A DNA stretch of 64,000 nt from Stromatinia cepivora (taxonomy: Eukaryota > Ascomycota > Leotiomycetes > Helotiales > Sclerotiniaceae), in assembly GCA_014898415.1 (NCBI GenBank), contig RCTD01000002.1:2914001-2978000 (forward strand), read 5' to 3'. Each line of letters starts with the position of its first letter. Position 1 is the stretch's first letter. The notes beneath the pieces were generated by a model that was not told the DNA's origin, ran no database searches, and worked only from the letters and a program-made list of their open reading frames with translations. Both the position numbers and the translations under genes were made by a program. Below are positions 11,330 through 23,960 of the stretch, piece by piece.

Positions 11330-12330
11330 TTCCGATTGATATAAGAATATTTAGTATTATTAGATATCAAAGATATACTTTGAAAATATAAAAAGGAACT
11401 TCTTTTTGTATTATTACAGAATCAAAAAGCAGCATTAGTTTTTGACTGAATGAAAACCGGCAGTATCAAATCTTCAATTATTCTGCCATAGATTATCAAG
11501 ACAATACTATATAAAGCCTAACAAACTCCTGGTTTCGTATTTCCTAAAGCCCTTTTATCAATAACTATCGAAATGATAAAAGATTATATTAAACAAGGTA
11601 TATTAAAAGAAAAAGAAGAATTATATCGAAATCTTTGATATCTAATTAAGAAAAGCAAGACTAATAAGTATTGTATTGTTGTTACAATAACAAAAGCAAA
11701 TACTGTAATTCTGCGAAACACAAATATACCTCCAAACTTAAAGGAATTTGTTGAACAAATGGTTGGATACTTATTAATATCCTTGATTGACTTCTTCTCT
11801 GGATATAATCAAATATCTCTAAATAAGAAGAGTAAAGATATTATTGCTATTATAATCCTTTTTGATCTAATAAGGTTCATTATTCTACCATAAAGGGCTA
11901 TTAATTCGATCGCTCAATTTGCAAGGATTGTATCAAGAATACTATAGGATATTATATTTAACGTTGTTATATCTTACTTGAATGATATTGAAATTAAGGG
12001 TCCCAGAACTCGATATAATGAAGCTGAAGTTGAATCTGGATTGAGGAAGTTCGTTGTCGAGTATCTGAAAAATCTGGATGCTATAATGGAACGCATTGAA
12101 TGTGCAGAATACACTATCAATATCAAATCCAAATAATGTTACAATGGAATCCGAATCGTAGACTATTATATCAATTCTGAAGGAAGAAGTCCTGATACTA
12201 CCAAAATCATTAAGATACTTGAATGGCTATTTTACTCGAATGATCATGAAATTAGAATGTTTTTTGGAGTATATATCTTCTATCGACTTTGAATAGAGAA
12301 TTTCGCTACTATTATAAAGCCTTTCTATAT
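11330..12330 (+). pseudogene. Ty3 reverse transcriptase
   Basis: RNA-dependent DNA polymerase domain. Recognisable blocks in order are QTPGFVFPKALL (11520-11560), the KGILKEKEELYRN-like primer grip region, SLIDFFSGYNQI (about 11780-11815) with the first catalytic Asp, and VISYLNDIEIKGPRTRY (about 11965-12020). In the last, YLND replaces the expected Y.DD, so the second catalytic Asp is lost. A GPRTRYNEAEVESGLRKFV segment follows, which is typical of one fungal Ty3 lineage. Stops TAG/TGA/TAA are scattered. Confidence 0.88.
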
Positions 12331-12860
12331 ATTATTGAAGAAAGATATAGAATTCATTTGGATCGTTAATTATAATACTATAATGATTTTATTGAAAGAC
12401 AAATTAACTTCGGCCTCAATCCTTCTTCCATTGACTTACTTATTTGGAGCTGGAACCATTATGCTCACTATCAATGCTAATTTGGTAGGATGGGGAACTG
12501 TTCTAAATCAAATATATAATAATAAGCCTCGCATTATTGCTAAATATGAAAGTGGTATATGGAATTATATTGAACAGAATTATGATATTATTAAAAAAGA
12601 ATGCAGGGGAGTACTCAAAGCTTTGCAAAAATGTAAAAGAGATCTTTATAATGTTTATTTCCTTTTAGAAATTGATGCGAATGTATTTGTAGTTCAGTTA
12701 AATAGAACAACTATAGATTTATTTGATATTTTAATTATAAGATAGATTGCTTGGATCAGGCTCTTCGATTTTGATATCAGATATATTCTTGGAAACAAAA
12801 ACATTATTACAGATACCCTATCACGATGATTATGAATTATTTTAAACGATATTGATAAGG
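12331..12860 (+). pseudogene. Ty3 RNase H
   Basis: RNase H domain that would degrade the RNA strand of the hybrid. It contains 136 stop-free codons (12335-12745) with an INANLVGWGTVLNQI block (the DASDYAVGAVLSQ position of other elements), a Y..E.E...V..AL..C block (KKECRGVLKALQKCKRDL), and then the connection motif FDFDIRYILGNKNIITDTLS at about 12766-12825. The latter is the classic F....YI.G..N...D.LSR ending. Confidence 0.88.
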
Positions 12861-13149
12861 AATATAAAGAAGATATTGATAATTCGATTATCGTAAACCT
12901 GAATTCGTTATAGATAAATCCAATAGTGAATATAAATAACTCCAAAATTTTAAGATTATCTCAAATTTTGGAAGGTAAAAATAAAAGGATACAAATAATT
13001 GTTTAATATATTACTATATTACAAAGATTTAAAAATATATCAATAAAGGATTGATAAGTTTTTAAAAAGGAAGTTTTCAACTTCTATATAAAGAATCGTT
13101 ATCTATTCAGAATCCAGGGAAACGGATTATCTTCCGTTTTTATAATAAT

Positions 13150-14290
13150 AGATAACGATTTAATCGAAAAAGCAAAAATTATAATTCGAATATATAAAGA
13201 ATTTGATTATAAGGGTTTAAAATCATTGTATACTAAAGTGCACAATTGTTATTAATAGAATAGAATATACAAGGATATGAAAAATTGGATGATTTCTTGT
13301 TCTATTTGTTAATTCAGATTGTTCAAATAAATAAATGAATTAATAATTGTTATTTGGGCTTCAGGTATTTGGTGTAAAATTGATATGGATATTATAAAAA
13401 TACTTGACGATTATGGATTCAAATGCCTTATTATTCTATAAGAAAATCTGAATAATTGGATGGAAATTAAAGTTTTGTGGAATACTATTTCGGAAACGAT
13501 TGTTAAGTTTTTTTATGAAATAATCTATCGTTATAATCTTTTTAGAGAAATCATTGTAAATGGAAAATCTGAGAATAAAAACGTTATATTTGTTTATTAC
13601 GAAAAATACAGAATCAATAAAATCAAGATATCAGTTTATTATTTATAAATCAATAGAATAATAGAAAAAGATTATCATCCTATTATAAAAACATTTTTTC
13701 GTTTATTATAAGGAGGATATAGATAATCTGAATAATTGGAAATAGTATTATTCGCTGATTGTATCTCAATTTATAAACCGATAAACAAAACATTATTTGA
13801 ATTAATCTATAGATAAAAAATTGTATTGCTTTTTGAAATTATATATACGATTTGAAGAATCTTTGATTAAAAAAGTATACGAATCCGGGAAGATTTATTG
13901 ATTATTAAAGTATAATAATTAAAAATGCTAAATAAAGATATTAAGAAAGTAATTTTTTGTAAACAATATTACAAAGAAGATGATAAACTTTGATATAATC
14001 TTGATTGCAAAATATTGGATAAGAATATTCGAGTTGGAGATATAATTCTATATTACAATCTTTGATCAAAAATCGATATATTTTGTAATACAAAACTTGC
14101 TTTCAAATAATACAGATCTTATAAAATGATAAAGAAATTAAAGGGTTTTTCTATATATACTTTTAAGGAAATGAATAGTATTTTGTTTGATAGAATTTAT
14201 ATAGATATCTATCTCAAAAAATATATCTTATATTCAGATCTTTTTATAAATAACAATTCTAAGGATTTATATAAATGAATAAATCAAAAG
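13150..14290 (+). pseudogene. Ty3 integrase
   Basis: DNA strand-transfer enzyme. The N-terminal zinc-binding part shows IYKDMKNWMISCSICQ at about 13268-13315 (Y..M...V..C..CQ family pattern). The core shows a NNWMEIKVL block and FREIIVNGKSENKNVIF at about 13542-13590, where the family has a D-G-G-P-E-N motif, so the catalytic Asp is changed to Asn here. The C-terminal part near 14130-14230 (KLKGFSIYTFKE then FDRIYIDIYLKKYIL) matches the usual end of the pol of this lineage. Several stops are present. Confidence 0.8.
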
Positions 14291-14723
14291 AATCGAGTTT
14301 CTAAATATCCACAATCTTCTAAATAAAAGATAACAAACAATTAAGGATTATTCTTTGTTCAATTGTAAAACAATATAAAACCAAAAGGAAAAAAACAAAT
14401 GCAATAAATCGAAAAGGAATTGTTGTTACAAACTTTTGATTGTCAATTAAAAAGTTTAATAAGGAAAGTTTCATAATCCTTAAAAGAGGAAGAGTATTTG
14501 AATCCTCTTTAAAAAAACTTATTATATTATCGATTTCGCTTTTAAACAATTTGCAAACAATTCCTGAATAGTATTTAAACAATTCAATATTTTTTTTTTA
14601 AAATCTACTTTTTTTAATAATTTGATTTGAAATTATCAATTCTTTGTTTGTATTTATTTTACTATTTATATAAGTTTTTATTTAAGTTTTGATATAATAT
14701 TTGAAAAAGAATTTAATCAAATT

Positions 14724-17700
14724 ATGGCTTTCTGTTTTATTAGTAATAATACTTCTTTTCTTATTCGATACAAAAATCATTCCTTCAATAACAAAATCGA
14801 AGTATTTACATTCATTGAAACTCTTAAAGTTAAGGAAAAATATAATGCTTTTGAATAATAACTCAATTATTCTATAAATATTACTAACCTTATTAAAGAT
14901 TTTACAAATGAAATAAGAGATCGGATCGAAAATCAGAAGCTTTATAAAACAATTGATTTCTCCAAAGTCGGTTATTTTACTAAGAACAACAATGCAATTC
15001 AATTTATCGAATAATATTGTAATAAAGCTAGAAAAGATCTTAAAAATCTCAAAAGAATTTGGATAACCGCCCAAGGAAAAGCTTTCGCTTATTTCTAATC
15101 GAAAGATATAAGTTTAAATGATACTTTAACAAAAATGGATATAATTTATTGTATCTCTCGCTTTAGCCTTCAAATCCTTGTGAAATTTCTGAACAAATAT
15201 ATGGCTGAACACCTTGTACAAAAGAAAGACAAGGGAGTTAAAAAGTACAATTTTGCAGATTTCTGTATTATATATAGGTTCATTACGAAAGCTGATACGA
15301 AGAATAAAAAAGATTGGATACCTTTTCTTTATGATCTTGTACAGAATTCTATCTTCAGAATCTGTAGACTTATTTTTGATAACTTTGGGTTTCTGAGAGA
15401 ATATCGTGAAGACGAAAACCCCTTTGAAGTTCAATAAGGGGATAAGTTTATTTGTGTAATGATTGCTGTAAAAACTGCTTCAGTATTTTTCAACGATAAT
15501 GATAATGAAGAGGAATCTAATACTGAGGAATGATTGGAAGTAGTTGCTATATCAGATATCTTTTATATATACCGACTTCTCCATTCCCAAATGATTGTAT
15601 CAATTTCGGAACCTACAATTGCAAATATCAATAAATAGGAAAAGAAAGGTTATTATTTTGATTTTTCGAAAAAAGCTTCTTTTTATTTATCTATTCTGGA
15701 TAGATTTGTATTTCATCGTTGTGTAGTTGATTATAATATTGAATTTGTTTTAGATAATGACAATTCAGTTTTCGATAATTTTAAAACAATCTTAAATTCT
15801 TTATAGGAATTGAAAAACTGCTTTTGCGATTTAGGATATTAATTTGAAAAGGGATGGTATTCTTTGATAGACGATAGATATATTGCCGATCAAATAGAAT
15901 GGAAAGTTGTTGTATTATTGGGAAAGCAAGTTATTGCAAATGCTTCATATATATACTATTTGTATATCCTAACAAAGCTTTTCGATTTAAAGTCGAAGTA
16001 TATTTCGGCCAAAGAATTACGAAACAAATTAGTTATTATTGTTAGGAACCGAAAATGCATTAACGAAATAAGGTTGATAGGAACATTTTACTTTTGATTC
16101 TGTCTGTATCAATTCTTAGCTTTAAAACGGTCAAAGCAAACCTTCAACCCTAATCGATTCAATTCAGTAAAGAGTTTTTATTTTTTTGATTTTAACGAAA
16201 TTCTCAAAGATAATCTTCTTCTATTAAGATCATTAAATAAAGAATCCTTTGAGAATCAATTTACCCTATACATCCCTTCGTTTCAATATATCTTCGAATA
16301 AAGAGATAGATTCGATTTACGAAATGTTTGCAAAAATGTTCTTGCTATCTATAAATAACATTTCCGCGAAGTCTTTAAAGGAAATCCGCTTCCAAATTGC
16401 TATTTTTCGATTATTTAATTCTTTTTAAGATACAATCCTGCTTTATAATATGCCATTATTCATATTCAGGAGAATAAAAAGTTCTGTTTTGTATTAATAT
16501 CTTTATTTGTATTATATTTTTTTGATTATAATAAGAAGTTTAATCTTTATTATTCCTTTTTTAATCTTTTCCATTTAATTTTTAAGGGCAAATGAGAAGA
16601 AGCTTCAAAAAGAGTGATTATTGTGATCGATCTTTCTAAATTAAGGGAATCGATTAAAAGCTTCTATAAAGAGTATCAATTCCTTGTTCCTTATGAACTA
16701 GATAACAATGACAATTTAATTCGGGAACTCTTAAAGAAGTATTCTTTTATTTATCAATTATGATATAATTTTGATTGGATAATAAGAAAAGAAGCTTTCT
16801 AGAAGGCCGAATAAAAGAATCAATTTTGTTAAAGGACCTTGACCAGGTCTGAATCCCGAACAGTTGTAATTCAATTAGATATTATTTTGAGATATATTGG
16901 TTCTTTTGGATCCTGTAAATCGATTTTGGTATTGATCTTCTATTTAATTATAATTTCGGATAAAAAGAATATAGAAGATAATAGTTCCTATAAAAACCTT
17001 CAAAAATCTTTTCAAAATCAGATTGTCCTTTTTGAGTTAAATGAATTTAATGGAGAAGGTCTTTATATCTTCCAATTTTTTTTTTTTAATATCAATTTTG
17101 TTTTATAAGATCATCTTTCTATAATTTTTTTAGGATATTTATCTTGGGATTCTAATATTGTAAAAGGAATAGTAAACAGATTGTTCGAAGCTAATAATAA
17201 TAAATTCGAGCTCTGATATAAACGATGACATAATCTTGCAATAACGGATCTGATTATCTAATTTGAAGTATTCCAAGACGAAGAAAAGCAATGAAAAGAT
17301 CGATCATTATTTGCAGATTATAATATATCTTTACAAAAGCAAGAAGCTCTTCACGATAAAGATTTCGAAAATGATGAATTCCCTGATTAGGAAAACATTA
17401 ACAATTGAAAGATTGTGAATCTAATTGGTGAAGAATCTCCTATTGAGAAACCTCAATTTATATTAAAGAAGTTTACTAGAAAAAGAAAAGAAGTCACAAA
17501 ACGAGAATTAATTCAGAACCAACCTGCAATACTACCCAATCTGTCCCCAACTGGACCTTCTGGAATACAAAGTACCGCTTCAATCCCTAATACAGATCGT
17601 AAACCAAATGGAAAACAGATAAATCGTTCTTCAACAAAAAAGCCTTTTACGAGATCTAATAATAAAAGAAAGGATCATTTCTTCAATATTGGGCAAAAGT

Positions 17701-17906
17701 CTGTAATACCAAAAGTCCTTATTCGCCATTCAAATTGTATTCAAGAATTATCAAAAAGTCCGATTACAAATACAAAATCCATTATGAAGTATCCGGTTAA
17801 ATATTCAAAAAAGGTCAGAGATAAAGAGGATAATGAGAATACTTCTTAGGAACTTGAAATTCCTATCGAATTTGGTAGAGAAACAAAAGAAGCAGATTTG
17901 GACTAA
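14724..17906 (+). pseudogene. Extra ORF of the Ty3 element (about 1,060 codons), unknown function
   Basis: One frame (codon starts divisible by 3) runs from ATG 14724 to TAA 17904-17906. By my reading it has only about 27 in-frame stops, far fewer than chance in DNA this A+T-rich. Many sit where CAA/CAG or TGG could have mutated. It lies in sense orientation after integrase and before the purine tract and 3' LTR, inside the element's TSD. The protein is mostly hydrophilic and globular-looking. Its last 150 residues are basic and Ser/Pro/Lys-rich (a KKFTRKRKEVTKREL block and a LPNLSPTGPSG block), suggesting a disordered, nucleic-acid-binding tail. No envelope-like signal peptide or transmembrane segment stands out. 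I do not recognise the family. It could be a captured host gene or a lineage-specific accessory ORF. Confidence 0.7.
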
Positions 17907-18068
17907 TGAGAATCTGAAGTATATTATTTTTTTAAAACGATTTTAAAAATTGTTTATCGTTTTAATTTGCTGATATTCTAATTAGCTTTCCTTAATCTAA
18001 TTGTCTTTTGATCTTTTTGGTTTTTACTTTTTGTAACTATCTTAAAGCCAAATAGAATATATATTCCA

Positions 18069-18081
18069 GAAAAAGGAAGGG
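18069..18081 (+). promoter_or_regulatory. Polypurine tract of the Ty3 element
   Basis: GAAAAAGGAAGGG immediately before the 3' LTR start (TATAAAAAAG, decayed from TGTGAGAAAG). Position and composition fit the plus-strand primer site. Confidence 0.7.
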
Positions 18082-18372
18082 TATAAAAAAGTTGGGATAT
18101 CAAAATCTAATATATAGCTAATTCGTAATTATATAGTTACATAACTCTTCGTAATTAGATATAAGAAAGGGCTCTGCTCCCCTCTCCTTGAAAGAAATCA
18201 ATCGTTTTCCATTAGTCTTTTTGTACCCCATTTATACACAACCCAAACTATTGTTTAAACCTACTAGTTTTACTACTTGAAACCTCTACAATATAATCTA
18301 ATCAATTCCAATTCCCATTTCCCCTTGTAGCGTGCTATCGGGACGCACGTATCTCGACCTACCTCTTTCACA
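18082..18372 (+). repeat. Ty3 3' LTR (291 bp)
   Basis: Mate of 7158-7448. It keeps the intact terminus CTTTCACA next to the TSD CCAT. Its 5' end shows G-to-A changes while the other LTR's 3' end shows C-to-T changes, so each copy preserves a different terminus. Confidence 0.92.
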
Positions 18373-18720
18373 CCATATGTTTTGGATATCGACGTAATAT
18401 AATTTCGTAGTGATCTGCTTGTTCTCATTAATCATCAATTTGATCGCTTACTGGTTATTGCAAAAGATCGTTATAAGCTTTTTCATTATTAGATCGATCT
18501 CTTTTAAGAAATATAAGATTACTATGGTTTCTTTTGATATACGCTCGATTTTGAGAAACTCTACTTCAATAATCGAGGTGATTACAATATCTTGTTTGAA
18601 CGTTTTCTATATAATTAAATCATCAAAAAGGAATATAATATACTTTTGGGATAATCGATGAATATCTGGATTATCCATAAAAGAAATATCTGAAAAAATA
18701 AGAAATTGTAGTATTTGATC
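18373..18720 (-). pseudogene. copia-A RNase H, N-terminal piece
   Basis: The minus-strand translation from about 18660 to 18377 gives KQDIVITSI.E.E (the SKRQ..VA.SS.EAE block), then KETIVILYFLKEI, IFCNNQ.AIKLM (the CDNQ.AI.L block) and DIQNIW. This is copia RNase H. The domain is broken by the Ty3 insertion right after DIQNIW and resumes at 7157 going left. Confidence 0.88.
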
Positions 18721-20320
18721 ATCATTATATTGGATCACGAGATACCTTATATTCTATAGATATTATAAACAATAATCAACAGCTTTCATATAATCACTCA
18801 ATGAGTTAATCAAATAATAGTTTAATTACAAAGCAACAAATAATATATTTGTTTTTATAATAATTGCAAGATATAATATTGAATCTATTTTCTTTTGATA
18901 CATTTTTATAATATATATAAAAGCTTGATTCTGATTTTTCCGAAATATTATTATCGGGAGTAGTATATTTGCTGTTCTGTTTGTTGCTTTAAATTTCTTA
19001 ATAATCTTTTTAATATATATATTATAAATTAATTACAACTTTTTTTTAAATCGATTATAAAATATATGTATACTTAGAAACCATTTAGTATTTCCTAGGT
19101 TTCATAGTTTATATATAGCTTTGATTCTCTTAATAATCTTTGTGACAGTTGATTCGTTTTTCTTATAATAAATGATTTGAATGTTATCTATAAAGAAAAG
19201 AATTATAATGATGTACTTTAGATTAATGTATAAATATAATTCCTTTTTATATTATATCAATCCTAGTTTCTTAAATATTTGAATAAAATCCTTAAACTAT
19301 ATAATTGAGGAATCTTATAGATTATATAAAGCTTAATCAATTATAATATTTTTGTTTGGGATTTTGTATCTATCAAATAGATAATATACAATTGGGATAT
19401 CAAAAGGATTATATAAAGTATTAATAAAGATATTGATTATATTGTATTATTTTGTTTCGAGATTGTATTTAATAATGATTATTATTACGATTTGGAATAA
19501 TCAATCTACTAATATAACAGCATAAATAATTTCAATAGTATTTTTAGTTTAGAGATCTCTTTGTATTATTAAATATAAGTGGTAATGAATGATTAAACCT
19601 TAATCATTGTATTTATACATAAACATCTATTAAAAGGGAATCGATTTTAAAGATTCTGATCCAGAATCGATTTCATATTAGGTTTTCCTAATCTTAAGAT
19701 TATTAATCTCAAAATCGTAATCCTATTTGAATCAATATCCCATTTGATGATCTTCTAATTGATAATAAAAACAAAGTAATTTTGGAATTGCAAATATATG
19801 AATTCGAGGAAATGATATTGCTTGTAATTTATTGATTGTAAATCAGATAAAAGACAATAATGGTTTTGTTTCAATTTCAATGATGATTATATTATGAATT
19901 ATTATAAATTGAAAATATTCCTTTATATTATTCATTCCTTGTTGATTAGATTAGAATATAAAATAAAAGTTGTTTAAATAGGGTAATTCTATTAAATTTA
20001 TCCTTTGAAATATGATAATTCCTATATAGGATCCAGTATTGGGATCATTCCCTTAATAACATTGCTATATATATAATTGCCTTCGTGTATATATTGGTTG
20101 TTTTGGGATGCAAGAATTAGGTGACTCCTGGAAGAAAAGTGATTCCAAGTGGTAGTTATATAATTGAAATTCAAATGGATTGATTTAAGCCCTAGATATT
20201 TCAATCCTTATAATACGAACTCTTTTAAACATTTATTCGAGATTATGAATCCGCGAATCCTTTATAAATCGATCAGATAAATATATAGAGCACAGTAATC
20301 TTTATAATGATTAGATTTCC
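18721..20320 (-). pseudogene. copia-A reverse transcriptase
   Basis: Copia RT domain in decayed form. Clear blocks on the minus strand are IDQALYNL.DSS near 19300-19340 (the KALYGL+QSPR block) followed by FKDFIQIFKKLG, and then ILFFIDNIQIIYYKK near 19170-19205. The last is the Y-V-D-D region, with FIDN in place of the two Asp, so the active site is dead. Upstream a NIFINTLYN block fits the AFLNG region. Same blocks occur in the copy at about 58.9-60.7 kb. Confidence 0.8.
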
Positions 20321-22150
20321 TCTACAGAATACTTTGATTGATTATTCCAATGTATATGCTTTTTTTTGGAATGTTAAAGTTGATTAATTGGAGTGGTCTT
20401 TGGATCATTTTCGTATATACCGCAAAGAACTTCGATGATACGATTAATAAGCTTATACTCTATATTCCTTATATCAATATATTCAATAAAATCGGGATCT
20501 ATATTATTATTATGAGTATCTCTTTAAACAATACTAACATCTTTATTTGCAAAATATAATTATTCTTCAATGAAAGAATCAACTTCTTCAATTTCTTTAA
20601 TAAAAGGATTGACCGGCGTTTATATATCTTTATTATATATTTTATCCTTATTATCTAAAGGATTAGATAAATTGAATAATCCTAAATCGATTTCTTTATT
20701 CCCATTATTATTTTCCAGATCTATATTTATCTCTAAAACCAATTCGTTTATAAACAATAGATTTGAAATACACTTGATGAATAAGTTAAAGACTTTTCGA
20801 TCTATAAAAATAAATAGATGAATAAAGTTCTCATAATTATCCTCATTTTGAATGATCATCCCGTCCATTTCGATATAATTTTGTAGATCAAAGATTTTAA
20901 CAAACTATTTAAATTCTTTTGTAATGTAAATATCGATCATTCAATTAATAGAATTTATACAATAAATGAATTCTTTATTGAATATTATATTTCGAATGAT
21001 AATAATTTTATCAAGTTTAGGTATCCATATATAATAGATCAATATATCTAAAATATAATCTATTAAATACTCAATATATACTTAAGGATTAATTTTATAC
21101 TATTTCCTATTAATTCCAGCTTTTTTGTTCTTATCCAAAAGATAAATTCGGTATCTATACTTGTAGATTCTATTCCGGTTGAGATAAAGATCGTTAGATA
21201 TTTTCTTTACAAATAAGGGATTATCTTTACAAAGATAATTATAGAATTATATATTAAATACTTTATTAAACGATTTGAAGGATTTGGTTTTCAAAGGATT
21301 TATATTATATAGATAAATAGCAATTTACATCACTTTTATTTACAATTTGTTCGATAAACCTATTATAATCCGTATTTTTATTTGTTTTATAATTATTTCT
21401 TATCCTATACATTCTGATCCTCCATTAAATTCATATATATAAAATAGAGATAATTCGAATTCAATACCTTTTTACTTGATCCATTTCTCAAATAACATTG
21501 CTTTTATAATTTCAATGACAAATATATTATTATTTTATTTGATTATTACAATTATTAGGCTATACTTACAATAAATCTAAACTATAAAACTTTGAATAAT
21601 TGTAAATACTTTGTTATATATTTTGTAATAAATTGGATATAAAAAGATCTTACCATAATATATTTCTTTGATTAATAGAAATTATAATATATTATTATAC
21701 TTTTTATTGAAATCAAAAAGATCCTATTGAATTTTGTAGAAAAACTGAAGTGATTAATAATCATTTAGAGTACAAGAAATGATTTACTTTATATAAATAT
21801 AAGTATAATCGATGCAATTGGAACAAATAATATCTTTTATTTTGATATTTTGTATTATAAATATTAAATATTCAAAAGCTTCCTTTCTTAAATATTTAAA
21901 ACGTTTATATCATATTTTATTCGTATTTTCTCTTAAAAAAGATAGATCGTAAAAATAATAGAATGCTTTGTTTATTTTTCTGCTTATTATTGAATATATT
22001 ATAAAAGGATTATTTACAGAAATAGATAAAAAAATATTCGAATAAATAGAAAATAATTTGTATTCTAAGAATACAAGATTTTCAATACAAATGTATTAAG
22101 CAATTACTATATTATTTGTATAATCTCCTTTACGAAGAGTACAATCATAT
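20321..22150 (-). pseudogene. copia-A integrase and linker to RT
   Basis: By position this is the integrase (between protease and RT) plus the variable linker. The integrase catalytic core could not be read with confidence through the decay. The linker is better preserved: 20868-20620 has 82 stop-free codons with an IDRKVFNLFIK block and a FINELVLEI block. It matches 126 stop-free codons at 61451-61071, where the block starts IDIYITKEF. The linker's conservation between copies supports that it was translated. Confidence 0.6.
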
Positions 22151-22158
22151 CCTGAAAA

Positions 22159-22455
22159 CTATAGGCCGGCTTTCTTCAATCGAGTTTCCGAAATGATATT
22201 AATATGAAAACCAGGGATGAGTGTTATGTCGTTCAAAACCAGATCATTATTAGGGTAACCTTCTTTTTTGATGATTCCTTTGATAATACAAACCCTGTAT
22301 CTTAGGATTTGGAAGCTGGAAGTGCCTGTTTCTACAAGATCATTGGGATCGGATAATCGATATCGATAATTATTCAATAGAGATATATCATTTATGATAT
22401 ATATAATATTATAATTATTAAACAAGGTATTATTGAATAGATGATATATTTTCAT
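22159..22455 (-). pseudogene. copia-A protease
   Basis: Aspartic protease segment with 98 codons free of stops. It contains LVETGTSSFQILRYRVCIIKG and ends with LVLNDITLIPGFHINIIS followed by ETRLKKAGL. This is the L.DVLYVPG...NLISV..L...G block that closes copia proteases. The catalytic D-S/T-G motif expected about 40-50 residues upstream is not readable. Confidence 0.82.
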
Positions 22456-23960
22456 TATTATAAAGTATATTTTTGATTGATTGTATTGAGTATCTAAGAT
22501 AGCAATGTTGATTGAAGATCCTAAAGGATCAATGGAATCTTTTATTCATTTCCTTTTGATTCAATTAGAATGAAACTATTTCTATAAATACGATTTTGTT
22601 CGATCCTTAATTGCTTATAGCTCGTTTTCGTTGAATATCTTTTTGAGCAATGGATTGGTTCTTCCAGTGAATGCTAACTTTATGGCTTTGCAATTATATA
22701 TAGTATGGTTATAACCAATTCCATTATTCCATTCAGATTCAGTTCTGTAAGAACATTTCCAGATCTTTTTGATCCCTTGATTACTTTCAGAATTGATATT
22801 TTTCTTATTCTTTTTAGATCTTTTATTATTTTAAAAAAAGATAAATATAGAATATATTCCTTTTTTAGTTTTTGAGGAAAAAGAATCCTAAAAGATTAAT
22901 CCTTTAAAAATGTCTTTGAATTATTTAAATAAAAGGTTAAATAATCCGAACTAATTATTTATTTTGATTTATATAATCATAATATTTATTCAGGTTGGAA
23001 GTATTTTGGTATTAATAGTTTATAGAAAAGTATTGATAATGATTTCATTTTATACTTTAATAATTTTATATATAAAAGCTTTGATATAGATTATAATCTA
23101 ATCCCTATGTTATTTGATAGAATCGGTTTTACCGAACGAGGTTTGCGTTAGAATAGATCGATATTCTTGTAATACTGTAAGTTTAATAGTAGTTATTGTA
23201 GGTGCAAACTTCTTTTTGAATATATTGATGATTGTTTTGAATGGAAGAGCTATAATACCCTGATTGAGAATGAATAATTCTATAAAATGTATTTAATCAA
23301 TTGACGATTCGATCTACTTATAAATATCTTTAAAAGCTTTATAATTTTATATATATTCTTGTTATCGATATCGATATTCCAATTGAAGAAAAGCAAACTC
23401 GAAAGAGATTTCTTGAAAAGTAATTGAAAATAAAATAATAGATTTATTAGAAATAAATCCCAATATATTACCATCAGAATCTTTTATTTTTATATCTCCA
23501 TTAGTATCTTTCCTGAATTGGATTACCACAAAATATTCCGAGAATTCCTTTTGGTATTGAATTTGTTTCTTTTGATCATATTTGACTTGAAGATTAATAA
23601 TAAAAGATAAAACAGATGATTTGATTGAAAGTTAATCGATCTAAATATGGATAAATTCATTTATCAGATCAAAACTTGGAATGAATATTGTTGATATAAA
23701 AACAAATAGATCGTTTTTTGGATTAACTGAATCCTAGATTCCTTAAACTTAACACTTATTTTTCAAATATAAATACTATTTCAACCATTAAGTACAAATT
23801 GTAAAAAGAAAATCGTTTTGATCTTTTGCCATATTAAATGAAAATAATTGAATTAATATAAATATTGAATTATAAATAAAATAGAAATAATATTTTAAGA
23901 ATAATCCCTTGAATACTTAATAATCATCGGATAGAAAATTGTATAGATTTAAAAACTACC
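22456..23960 (-). pseudogene. copia-A gag region
   Basis: Position between 5' LTR and protease. A zinc-knuckle-like W.C...H...C arrangement (KIWKC ... YNHTIYNCKAIKLAF) is read on the minus strand near 22640-22790. The upstream part has an open segment (23474-23280) matching 63900-63700 of the other copy. The rest is too eroded to follow. Gag identity is inferred mostly from position and the knuckle. Confidence 0.55.

Larger units (their letters stand above)
7154..18376 (+). mobile_element. Nested full-length Ty3 element with an extra ORF (11.2 kb)
   Basis: LTR 7158-7448 and LTR 18082-18372, each 291 bp, bound by TGTGAGAAAG and CTTTCACA and flanked by the 4-bp duplication CCAT (7154-7157 and 18373-18376). 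The undamaged target, ATAACCATATATTTTGG, is seen in the other copia-A copy near 58880. Inside, on the plus strand, come a primer-binding site, gag with a zinc knuckle, aspartic protease, RT, RNase H, integrase, an extra long frame (14724-17906) and a purine tract. The order RT-RH-IN is Ty3. All reading frames carry stops of the RIP type. At 11.2 kb the element is unusually long for the group, which the extra ORF explains. Confidence 0.93.

Noticed and set aside
14319..15434. Minus-strand frames of 87, 130 and 102 codons
   Set aside because: They overlap the plus-strand extra ORF of the Ty3 element, whose single phase continues for 3 kb; the minus frames change phase and stop.
20338..20821. 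Plus-strand open frames at 20338-20559 and 20570-20821
   Set aside because: Shadows of the minus-strand copia-A pol linker.
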